From Cyanidium caldarium (lineage: Eukaryota; Rhodophyta; Bangiophyceae; Cyanidiales; Cyanidiaceae): DNA of 64,000 bases. Within the stretch, counting starts at the first letter, position 1; each line of letters opens with the position of its first letter. The translations under genes and the position numbers were made by a program. Below are positions 37,181 to 44,247 of the stretch, piece after piece. The DNA lies in the NCBI GenBank assembly GCA_026184775.1, contig JANCYW010000004.1, positions 372,001 to 436,000 on the forward strand. The letters run 5' to 3'. Below the pieces are notes generated by a model. It saw only the letters and a list, made by a program, of their open reading frames with translations. It was not told the origin of the DNA and did no database searches.

Positions 37181-38206
37181 TCACGCATCCGCATTCACCG
37201 CCTTCTCCAGCGCCTCGACAAAGTCCTTCTTCACTTTCAACCCGGCGTTATCCAACCCGCGCTTCTCCATCTCCGCCTTGAGTTGCTTCAACGTCATCGA
37301 CTCGAAATCCACCGATGCCGAATGCTGCTCCTCTTCCTTCTCTCCCACAGGCCGCGCTCTCTTCACCGAATGCTTCGCCTCGCCGTCCGACTTTTTGGGG
37401 TGGCGCTTGTGGCCCACGTCGGGCGTGGAAGCGCCCTCCGACCCACTCTGCGACGGTGAGCGAGAGTATTCGGCAGAGCTGCCCGAAGCGGACGCCTCAT
37501 ACTCGTCGTACTGTTCGCCATTCTGCTCCTCCTCCTCCTCCTCCTCCTCGTGCGCCTGTTCCTCCCGAGTGTTCCGGCGCGCACTCCCCCCCGCTTTCGA
37601 TGAGCAGTCGCGCGCCAAGTGTCCCGGCTGCCCGCATTCGTAGCACGTGCGCGTATCCGGCTGCCGCGGCCCACGCGCCGCGTGATACGACGACGAGTCG
37701 GGGGCTGCGTCGCTCTTCACTCTCGGCCCAGTACAGTTTCGCGCCAAGTGACCCGCCTGACCGCAGTTGTAGCACGCACGCCCCTCCGCCGACTGACCGC
37801 GGCTACCACCGCCGCCCATACGCAGACGCTCCGTCCGCGCCGGGCAGTTGCGGGCGATGTGTTCGGTAGCGCCGCACTCGAAACACGCCCCCGGGCCGCC
37901 GCCGCCGCCGCCCCCCGACGCCCCATACCCCGCAGTGTTCATCGCCGGCGCCGAACGGCTCGCATGCCCACCCGGCGCCGAGCGATGACTCCATTCCACG
38001 CGCAACGCCGTCCCGTCCACCATGCTCGCCGGCTTGCCCGCACCCATCTGCCGGTGCGCCTCCTCAGCGTCCCTTTCGCGCTCAAAGTCCACAAACGCGT
38101 AAGCGCCACGAAAGTTCACCACACACGGCCCGTAACGGGTGAACGCCTGTTGAACGCTCTCCTCAGACACGTGGGGCCCTATCGAGCCCACGAAAAGCGA
38201 CGGCAT
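37181..38206 (-). CDS. RNA-binding protein with RRM, three CCHC knuckles and a C-terminal SAP domain
   Basis: The 341-residue protein starts directly with an RRM: MPSLFVGSIGPHVSEESVQQ carries RNP2 and GAYAFVDFERERDAEEAHRQ carries RNP1. Three CCHC zinc knuckles follow (ACFECGATEHIARNCPA, ACYNCGQAGHLARNCTG, TCYECGQPGHLARDCSS), separated by Gly/Ser-rich linkers. A Glu-rich run, a Ser-rich region and finally a SAP motif (MTLKQLKAEMEKRGLDNAGL) complete it. RRM plus CCHC recalls plant RSZ splicing factors, while SAP domains bind chromatin or scaffold-attachment DNA. The combination suggests a co-transcriptional RNA-processing factor, by inference. The ATG at 38206 is used, since an upstream extension would overlap the divergent promoter. 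The spacer to the next gene is 157 bp. Confidence 0.85.
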   Translation of the reverse strand: MPSLFVGSIGPHVSEESVQQAFTRYGPCVVNFRGAYAFVDFERERDAEEAHRQMGAGKPASMVDGTALRVEWSHRSAPGGHASRSAPAMNTAGYGASGGGGGGGPGACFECGATEHIARNCPARTERLRMGGGGSRGQSAEGRACYNCGQAGHLARNCTGPRVKSDAAPDSSSYHAARGPRQPDTRTCYECGQPGHLARDCSSKAGGSARRNTREEQAHEEEEEEEEQNGEQYDEYEASASGSSAEYSRSPSQSGSEGASTPDVGHKRHPKKSDGEAKHSVKRARPVGEKEEEQHSASVDFESMTLKQLKAEMEKRGLDNAGLKVKKDFVEALEKAVNADA

Positions 38207-38363
38207 GACGGATGCGGGAGGAGGCAGCAAACCCGAGAGCCGCGCGGCCGGCGGAACCGAATCGATCGGGCGCGCGGCCGGTGCGCGTGTCGTGGCCCCT
38301 CCGAGAGCGTCGCTCCGCGCAGAGACGCCCGGAGAGAGAGAGAGACCTGCCGTGCCTGGCGCC

Positions 38364-39671
38364 ATGGCCGAAACCGTTCCCGAATCGGCTCGCGACCGGC
38401 GGTTGTCGCTGATTGGAGTGGGGCGGCTGGGGCTGTGTCTGGCGCTGGTGGCAGAGCGTGCTGGTTATGATGTGCTGGGCGTGGACGTGTTGCCGCAGTA
38501 TGTCGAGTCCATCAACCGGCGCACGCTGCACTCGGCGGAGCCGCACGTGAACGAGTACTTGCGGTCGGCGAAGCGGTTGCGCGCCACGACGGACATGGAT
38601 GAGGCGATCGAGTTTAGTGACCATTTGATGATTCTGGTGGCCACGCCGAGCACGGGCGGGCAGCGGCACTACGACGTCACGCAGCTGTCGCGGGTGTTGA
38701 TGCGCATCAACGCGCGCCGGCCGCGCCACAAGGTGGTCACCATCTGTTGCACGGTGCTGCCGGGCTATATCGCCAATATCGGGCGCGGGCTGCTGGCCGA
38801 CTGCGATGGGGTGGTTTTGCAGTACAACCCGGAGTTTATTCAGCAGGGCAATATCGTCCGCGGGCTGGAGTGCCCGGACACGGTGCTTATCGGGGAGGGC
38901 AGTGGTCACGGTGGCGATTTGGTGGAGCAGATGTGGCGCGCCTTTGTGCGCAATCCGGGAGAGGTGAGCGTGCACCGCATGTCGGCCGAGTCGGCCGAGA
39001 TCGCCAAACTGGCGCTCAACTGCTACATCACCATGAAGATCAGTTTCGCCAACACCATCGCCGACGTGGCCGACCGCACCCCGCACGCCGACAAGCACGC
39101 CATCCTGCAGAGCATCGGGGCGGATACGCGCGTAGGCGCCAAGTGTCTGCTGCCGGGTTACGGCTTCGGCGGGCCGTGCTTCCCCCGCGACAACCGTGCG
39201 TTTGGCGGTTACGCCGAGTCGGTGGGCATCGAGCCGCTATTGAGCCGCGCCACCGACGCCTACAACGAGCGCCATGCGCAGCATATGGCCGCGCAACTGT
39301 TAGCACAGGATCGCGACCTGTATGTGTTTGAGGGCGTCACCTACAAGGTGCCCTGCGATGTGCCCATCATTGAGGAGAGTCAGAAGCTGGTGGTGGCGGC
39401 GCTGGTGGCTCGCGCCGGCAAGCGCGTGGTGGTGCGCGACCGCAAAGAGGTGATCGAGGCCTGCAAGATGGAATGGGGGTCGGTGCTGTTCGAGTACCAG
39501 GTGATACCGGGGGCGGAGGAGGCGGAGAAAAAGCGGGTCGGGGTGAACGGCGAGTGGTACACCCCGCCACGAAGTTCCAACACCGGCGACATCTATCGCG
39601 ACGCTGCGCTGAACGCCCTAGACGCCCGACGCGGCCAGTTGGTGGAGCACTTTTCACAACCGCCGCAGTGA
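38364..39671 (+). CDS. UDP-glucose/GDP-mannose dehydrogenase family enzyme
   Basis: The 435-residue NAD-dependent dehydrogenase oxidises a nucleotide sugar to its uronic acid in two steps. The N-terminal Rossmann motif GVGRLGLCLALVAERAGYDV is followed by GVDVLPQYVESINR, the CTVLPGY block, YNPEFIQQGN (catalytic Glu), LALNCYITMKISFANTIADV (active-site Lys) and GFGGPCFPRDNRAF with the catalytic Cys. The C-terminal domain has FEGVTYKVPCDVPIIEESQK. The FIQQGN form and the C-terminal domain differ from typical UDP-glucose 6-dehydrogenase, so the substrate (UDP-Glc, GDP-Man or UDP-GlcNAc) is open. Products would feed wall or extracellular polysaccharide. The ATG at 38364 is in good context (GCCATGG). 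The stop lies 15 bp from the convergent helicase stop. Confidence 0.88.
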   Translation: MAETVPESARDRRLSLIGVGRLGLCLALVAERAGYDVLGVDVLPQYVESINRRTLHSAEPHVNEYLRSAKRLRATTDMDEAIEFSDHLMILVATPSTGGQRHYDVTQLSRVLMRINARRPRHKVVTICCTVLPGYIANIGRGLLADCDGVVLQYNPEFIQQGNIVRGLECPDTVLIGEGSGHGGDLVEQMWRAFVRNPGEVSVHRMSAESAEIAKLALNCYITMKISFANTIADVADRTPHADKHAILQSIGADTRVGAKCLLPGYGFGGPCFPRDNRAFGGYAESVGIEPLLSRATDAYNERHAQHMAAQLLAQDRDLYVFEGVTYKVPCDVPIIEESQKLVVAALVARAGKRVVVRDRKEVIEACKMEWGSVLFEYQVIPGAEEAEKKRVGVNGEWYTPPRSSNTGDIYRDAALNALDARRGQLVEHFSQPPQ

Positions 39672-39686
39672 AGTTTACTTTTCCTT

Positions 39687-40979
39687 TTATGCGCCTTTTC
39701 GACGTCGATGACGCGGTCGCCCTGCATCGCCGCCGCCGCTCTTCCCGCGCTTTTGCCGATGCTCTTCGCGCATCTCCTGCGCCGCCAGCCGCGCCGCCTC
39801 GCTCACCCGCTCCATCAACGTCAACACCGCGTCCGGTTCTGCGCCCGGAAAGCGCTCCAGCCGCTGGCCGATCAACTGCTCTACCCGCTGAAACACCTCC
39901 ACGTCGTACTGCGACACCAGATTCACCGCGCGCCCGGTGCGGCCGGCGCGTGCAGTGCGCCCCACGCGGTGGATATAGTCCTTGCCGTGCGCCGGGATGT
40001 CGTAGTTGATCACCACGTCCACCAGCGGGATGTCCAGACCGCGCGAGGCCACATCCGTCGCCACCAGCACCCGCCTTTCGCCGCTTCTGAACTTGGCCAG
40101 CGCGCCCAGCCGCTTCGGCTGCGACATACCGCCGTGAATGCACACCGCCGGGTAACCGAGGTTGCGCAGCAGCAGCGTCAGCCGCTGCGCATTGTGCTGC
40201 GTGTCTACAAACACCAAGCAACTGCTCTGGCGCACAAACTCCTCGATCAAATACGTCAGGTAGCAGTCTTTGTACTTGTCCGGCACGAACAGGTAGTGCT
40301 GCGCCAGCGTGTCCACCGTGGCGTACTTGGGCGACACCTCCACCTTGACAGTGTGCTTGGGCCGCAGCGACGCACGCTGCAGTTTGGCCACCTGCGAGGT
40401 CATGGTGGCGGAGTACAAGTAGGTGCGTCGGCGGTCTTGCGATGGCAGCAGCGAGAGGATCTTGTCCAGCTCGGCCTCGAAGTCCATGTTCAGCAGGCGG
40501 TCGGCCTCGTCCAGCACCAGCACCTGCACGTTCCTCAGCGAGAAGCCCTTGGTGGTGGTGAGGTGATCCACCACCCGACCCGGTGTGCCCACCAGCACGT
40601 GCGGCCGCTTGGCCAGCGCCACCGCCTGCGCCATCATGTCCATACCGCCCACCAACGTGGCCACCCGCACGCCCACGCCCTCGCCCAGCGCCTGAAACTG
40701 CTCAGCAATCTGGAACGCCAGCTCCCGCGTCGGCGACAACACCAACGCCATGAAAGGCCGCGGCGCCTCCAGCAGCGACTGCAGTATGGGCAGCGCGAAA
40801 GCGGCGGTCTTGCCCGAGCCGGTCTGCGCCAGGCCGATGATGTCCTGGCCCTCCAGCGCCGCCGGTATCGCCGCGCACTGAATGGGCGTCGGTTGGCGGT
40901 AGTGCAGTCGCTCGCACGCCTCACATAGAGCCGAGCACACGCCCAACTCTGAAAAAGAGGGAGCGGGAGAGGCGGTCAT
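39687..40979 (-). CDS. DDX49: DEAD-box RNA helicase, DDX49/Dbp8 type
   Basis: The 430-residue ATP-dependent RNA helicase has all motifs in order: an F-aromatic upstream of the Q motif ([26 protein letters not shown]), [45 protein letters not shown], then in domain 2 [28 protein letters not shown] and [13 protein letters not shown]. Domain spacing, short N-terminus and the C-terminal [19 protein letters not shown] fit DDX49/Dbp8, a nucleolar helicase in 18S rRNA maturation. The tail is Arg/Gly-rich. Start: the ATG at 40979 (MTASPAPS), since sequence further upstream lacks similarity. It is divergent to the CBM20 gene, with a 114 bp spacer. Confidence 0.9.
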   Translation of the reverse strand: MTASPAPSFSELGVCSALCEACERLHYRQPTPIQCAAIPAALEGQDIIGLAQTGSGKTAAFALPILQSLLEAPRPFMALVLSPTRELAFQIAEQFQALGEGVGVRVATLVGGMDMMAQAVALAKRPHVLVGTPGRVVDHLTTTKGFSLRNVQVLVLDEADRLLNMDFEAELDKILSLLPSQDRRRTYLYSATMTSQVAKLQRASLRPKHTVKVEVSPKYATVDTLAQHYLFVPDKYKDCYLTYLIEEFVRQSSCLVFVDTQHNAQRLTLLLRNLGYPAVCIHGGMSQPKRLGALAKFRSGERRVLVATDVASRGLDIPLVDVVINYDIPAHGKDYIHRVGRTARAGRTGRAVNLVSQYDVEVFQRVEQLIGQRLERFPGAEPDAVLTLMERVSEAARLAAQEMREEHRQKRGKSGGGDAGRPRHRRRKGA

Positions 40980-41093
40980 GCGTGTGAGAGGCAACGTGCC
41001 CGCAACCGGTCTGCGGAAGCGGTGGGCGCGGCGCGCATTTCTGCCGCGAGCCGGATGCGCCGAAGCGAAGGCCGCCGCCGCTCCCCTCAAGAC

Positions 41094-41441
41094 ATGACCG
41101 CGGTGGAGGATGGAGTAGAGGTACAGTTCCGGTTAACGGTGGTATCGCACATGCCGCTGGATCGAATGCTGATGGCGTACGAGTTGGGTGTGGTGGGCAG
41201 TATCGCTGCGCTGGGCGACTGGGACTGGAAGCGGGCGCTGCGCCTGGAGCTGTGCTCGGTAGAGCAGCACACCTGGGCGGCGGAGTTGCGTCTGCCGCAC
41301 ACGGACACGATCGAGTACAAGTATGTGTTGGTGGCACCGGACGGGAGTCGATGTCTGTGGGAACAGGCGGGCAACCGCGCGCTGCACCTGGTGGAGCCGA
41401 CGTTGGCGTTTGTGCGGGCGGACGACCGGGCCCTCTTCTGA
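41094..41441 (+). CDS. Stand-alone CBM20 starch-binding domain protein
   Basis: The 115-residue product is essentially one CBM20 domain: [20 protein letters not shown], the [19 protein letters not shown] block with its characteristic LGxWD turn, and [20 protein letters not shown], whose EYKYV and late Trp are typical of ligand contacts. No catalytic domain and no signal or transit peptide are seen, so it should be cytosolic. In red algae starch is made in the cytosol, so a free starch-binding domain could act as a granule scaffold or regulator. The ATG at 41094 (MTAVEDG) is the one nearest the domain. The Ssu72 gene follows after only 12 bp in the same direction. Confidence 0.82.
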   Translation: MTAVEDGVEVQFRLTVVSHMPLDRMLMAYELGVVGSIAALGDWDWKRALRLELCSVEQHTWAAELRLPHTDTIEYKYVLVAPDGSRCLWEQAGNRALHLVEPTLAFVRADDRALF

Positions 41442-41453
41442 ACCGGAGTAAAG

Positions 41454-42050
41454 ATGCGATTCGCCATGGTGTGTGCGTCGAACATGAACCGGTCTATGGA
41501 GGCGCACGCGCTGTTGCAGAAACGCGGGTTCAACGTGTGGTCGTACGGGACGGGCACCAACGTGAAACTGCCGGGCCCGACGGCGGATCAGCCGAACGTG
41601 TACGAGTTTGCCACGCCGTACCGCCAGATCTACGAGCAGCTCCGCGCGCAAGACGAGGATTTGTACAGCGGCAATGCGGTGCTGCGCATGCTGGAGCGCA
41701 ACATGGCGGTGAAGGTGGCGCCGGAGCGGTGGCAAGAGCGCGCCGAGCCGCGGAAGCACTTTGACGTGGTGCTGGCGTTTGAGGAGCGGGTGTTTGAGGC
41801 GGTTCTGGAGGACTTGCAGGCGCGGGACGCGGTGGAGTTGACGCCGGTGCACGTGATGAACTTGGAGGTGCGCGATACGCACGCCGACGCGGCCGAGAGC
41901 GGTCCGCTGGTGTTGCAACTGTGTGAGGCGCTGGAGAGCGGGTTCGGGGAGGAAGCGGGGGAGGAGGCGACGCACCCGGTACAGCGGGTGATGGAGACGT
42001 TTGAAGAGCGCACCGGCAAGCGGATACTTTATTCGCCGCAGTTGGTCTGA
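41454..42050 (+). CDS. SSU72: RNA polymerase II CTD phosphatase Ssu72
   Basis: The 198-residue phosphatase removes phosphate from Ser5/Ser7 of the RNA polymerase II CTD and works in the cleavage/polyadenylation machinery. The low-molecular-weight-PTP-like loop is at the very N-terminus: VCASNMNRSMEAHALLQKRG (CX5R). It is followed by VWSYGTGTNVKLPGPTADQP, FATPYRQIYEQLRAQDEDLY, HFDVVLAFEERVFEAVLEDL and a late HVMNLEVRDTHADAAES holding the general-acid Asp region. Length matches the family. The ATG at 41454 is the family start. It lies 12 bp behind the CBM20 gene, so the intergenic region cannot hold a full promoter. The last 22 bp overlap the convergent TAF6 gene. Confidence 0.95.
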   Translation: MRFAMVCASNMNRSMEAHALLQKRGFNVWSYGTGTNVKLPGPTADQPNVYEFATPYRQIYEQLRAQDEDLYSGNAVLRMLERNMAVKVAPERWQERAEPRKHFDVVLAFEERVFEAVLEDLQARDAVELTPVHVMNLEVRDTHADAAESGPLVLQLCEALESGFGEEAGEEATHPVQRVMETFEERTGKRILYSPQLV

Positions 42051-43183
42051 TTCAGTGCCTCAAGAGTGCGCTGATAGGCCGACGGGGAGCGCGACGGCTC
42101 GTCGTGTTCTTCCCAGCGCTGGCGCAGTGTGTCGGCCAGCGGGGCGACGTATGTGGTCCAAGCGGCTGGTCCGAGGGCACGAAACGCCACCAGCGCGCCG
42201 TACTGGGTGGGCAGCGGGCGTGCCGGGTCGGTCAGTGCCCGTCGCAACGTCTCGGTGATGCGCAGCGGCAGGCTTTCGTAGGCGCCACCAAACCGGCGAT
42301 ACACCATGGAGAGGAGGTCGGCGGCGTCATCACGCAGCGCCCAGTGATCCTCGTCGGGCGAACCGCACAGGTGCTTGCCCACAATACAGGTGAGCAGCGC
42401 CGGCATCAGCTGATGTAAATAGGCTTCGATACCAAAGTGCGGGTTCTCCAGCAGCGCACGCATCAGCCGCACACACAGCCACAGCTGCGGTAAGTTGCGC
42501 GTATTCTGGGAGACGGTGTGGAACAGGTGCGCCGAAAAGTAGGGCAACAGTTGCTGCAGACCGGGGTCGCGCGCCAACGACGCCAAGCAGGCGTTTTGCA
42601 CCGCAGCATCGCTGGTCGGAGCGAGCGCCTCCAAGGCGTACTCGTAGTAGAGCTGCATCTCCCGCGACAGCACGTGCTTCACCCGCGGCCGGAACGCGAC
42701 CCCCAGATGCACCTCCCCGGAGGAAGCCAGGGCGGCCGGTTCCGCAGATGTAGCGACGGAGGCGGATAGCGGCGCGGGTGGGTTTTGGGGCGTGCGCGGC
42801 TGTACCCCGTTGATGGCCAGCCAGTGCAGCGCCATGGTGGTTTCGAGCGGCACCCGCGGCAACTCGCCGTCGATCACGTCGCGCAGATCCACCTCCTCGT
42901 CGTCCACGAAAAACACATCCCCCTGCGTGCGCACAAACGGCAACGGCTCGTTGGACGAGAAACCGTACACCGGCTCCACGTTGCGCAGCCGCAGCGCCGC
43001 GGCGACATCGGCCACCGTCAGCCGCCGCCGCTTGGAGTGGCGCATAAACTTGGACGCCTCCTGGACGATTTCCCGCAGTCGATACTCGGCATCGTTCGCC
43101 AGGTAGGTCGCTACATCCTCCCGCAACCGCGGAAGACCGATAGAGGCGGCCGAAAGGTGCGCAGTGGTGGAACGCAGCGCCAT
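42029..43183 (-). CDS. TAF6: TFIID subunit TAF6
   Basis: The 384-residue protein is TAF6, which pairs with TAF9 in TFIID (and often SAGA). The N-terminal histone fold is visible: LSAASIGLPRLREDVATYLA, DAEYRLREIVQEASKFMRHS, KRRRLTVADVAAALRLRNVE, then the characteristic PVYGF. After a Pro/Ala linker comes the HEAT-type middle domain (VLSREMQLYYEYALEALAPT, LLPYFSAHLFHTVSQNTRNL, LLTCIVGKHLCGSPDEDHWA, LRDDAADLLSMVYRRFG). It is a little shorter than animal TAF6 because the variable C-terminus is missing, as is usual in small algae. The ATG at 43183 is unambiguous. It overlaps the Ssu72 3' end by 22 bp on the opposite strand. Confidence 0.93.
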   Translation of the reverse strand: MALRSTTAHLSAASIGLPRLREDVATYLANDAEYRLREIVQEASKFMRHSKRRRLTVADVAAALRLRNVEPVYGFSSNEPLPFVRTQGDVFFVDDEEVDLRDVIDGELPRVPLETTMALHWLAINGVQPRTPQNPPAPLSASVATSAEPAALASSGEVHLGVAFRPRVKHVLSREMQLYYEYALEALAPTSDAAVQNACLASLARDPGLQQLLPYFSAHLFHTVSQNTRNLPQLWLCVRLMRALLENPHFGIEAYLHQLMPALLTCIVGKHLCGSPDEDHWALRDDAADLLSMVYRRFGGAYESLPLRITETLRRALTDPARPLPTQYGALVAFRALGPAAWTTYVAPLADTLRQRWEEHDEPSRSPSAYQRTLEALNQTNCGE

Positions 43184-43395
43184 GGCGGTCGAGAAGGAAC
43201 TACCCTACCCCCGCGCCCGAAGAAGGCAACCGCGTCGAGAAATCCGGCGGGGTGCTATTTTGGGCACAACGAGATCCGCTCTGAGCGATGGTGTGTGCGC
43301 GTGCGTGAATGCGAGGAGCGCGCTCTGTTGCTCATTGTAACAGGGGGTGTGCAGGCCGAATGCGGTCACCGCCGAGTAGCATTGAATCCATTGTC

Positions 43396-44034
43396 ATGGA
43401 GGGGGGCGTGGGGGAGCGGCAGGATGTGCAGTTGCGGTTGCGGGACATTTTGCACGTGGACGTGCCGAACACGGGTCTGGCGTTGGAGGTGCCGCTTTCG
43501 GCGCCGCCGTTGGGCGACAAACGGCAAGGCGCGCTGCCGATGACGCCCAAGTCGGCACCGCCGCTGGGTCTGTCGGCGCACGTAGATACGGACGCGGCGC
43601 GACTGGTGGCGTTGGACGAGCGATACCGTTCGCGCACTTCGTTGCAACCGCGGGTGAAGACGCGGCGCTCCAACTTGCCGCCTGGGGCGGTGCGCGGCGG
43701 GTACGGGCAGCACGCGTGTCCGTATCCGGGCTGTGAGCGGCGGTTTACTCTGACGGCCAACTTGCGGGTACATATCCGCACGATCCACTACCAGGAGCGG
43801 CCATACCCGTGTCCGCACCCGGGCTGCCTGAAGCGGTTTACGCAACGCGGCAACGCCAACACGCACTACCGCACGGTGCACATGCGAGAGATGCGCTTTC
43901 GATGTCCAGTGGTCCGGTGTGGCAAGCGCTTCGGGCAAAAAGCCAACTTGCTACTGCACGCATTGAAGTTGCACGGTCTCGGTGAGGTAGATCTGTTGCT
44001 GATGGGAATGGACGGTTCTGTAAAGGACGATTGA
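43396..44034 (+). CDS. C2H2 zinc-finger protein with three tandem fingers
   Basis: The 212-residue protein has an N-terminal non-finger region of ~100 residues and three adjacent TFIIIA-type fingers: CPYPGCERRFTLTANLRVHI, CPHPGCLKRFTQRGNANTHY and CPVVRCGKRFGQKANLLLHA, each with Cx4C and Hx4H spacing. TFIIIA-type fingers with Cx4C are common in DNA-binding factors of fungi, plants and algae. The linkers are short and near-canonical, which fits DNA major-groove binding. The N-terminus VQLRLRDILHVDVPNTGLAL may mediate protein contact. Three in-frame ATGs exist (43309, 43360, 43396); the last is taken because of the divergent TAF6 start at 43183. The target is unknown. Confidence 0.8.
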   Translation: MEGGVGERQDVQLRLRDILHVDVPNTGLALEVPLSAPPLGDKRQGALPMTPKSAPPLGLSAHVDTDAARLVALDERYRSRTSLQPRVKTRRSNLPPGAVRGGYGQHACPYPGCERRFTLTANLRVHIRTIHYQERPYPCPHPGCLKRFTQRGNANTHYRTVHMREMRFRCPVVRCGKRFGQKANLLLHALKLHGLGEVDLLLMGMDGSVKDD

Positions 44035-44247
44035 AAAGTGATGAAAGAGCAAGGGAATGGGAATGTTTGCAGAGAGCCAGTGTCCGAGAGGAAGAGGAGG
44101 GGCGATGGAGGCAGAGTGGGGTGTTTGAGGGGGAGTGCACGGGTGGTCTCAATTCCTATAGACGAGTCACAAGGGGGCTTAGGGGGAGGAAAGAACAACG
44201 TTTTTCCTGAACTCGGCATTTCACGTAAAGCATCCTCCCATCTATCT

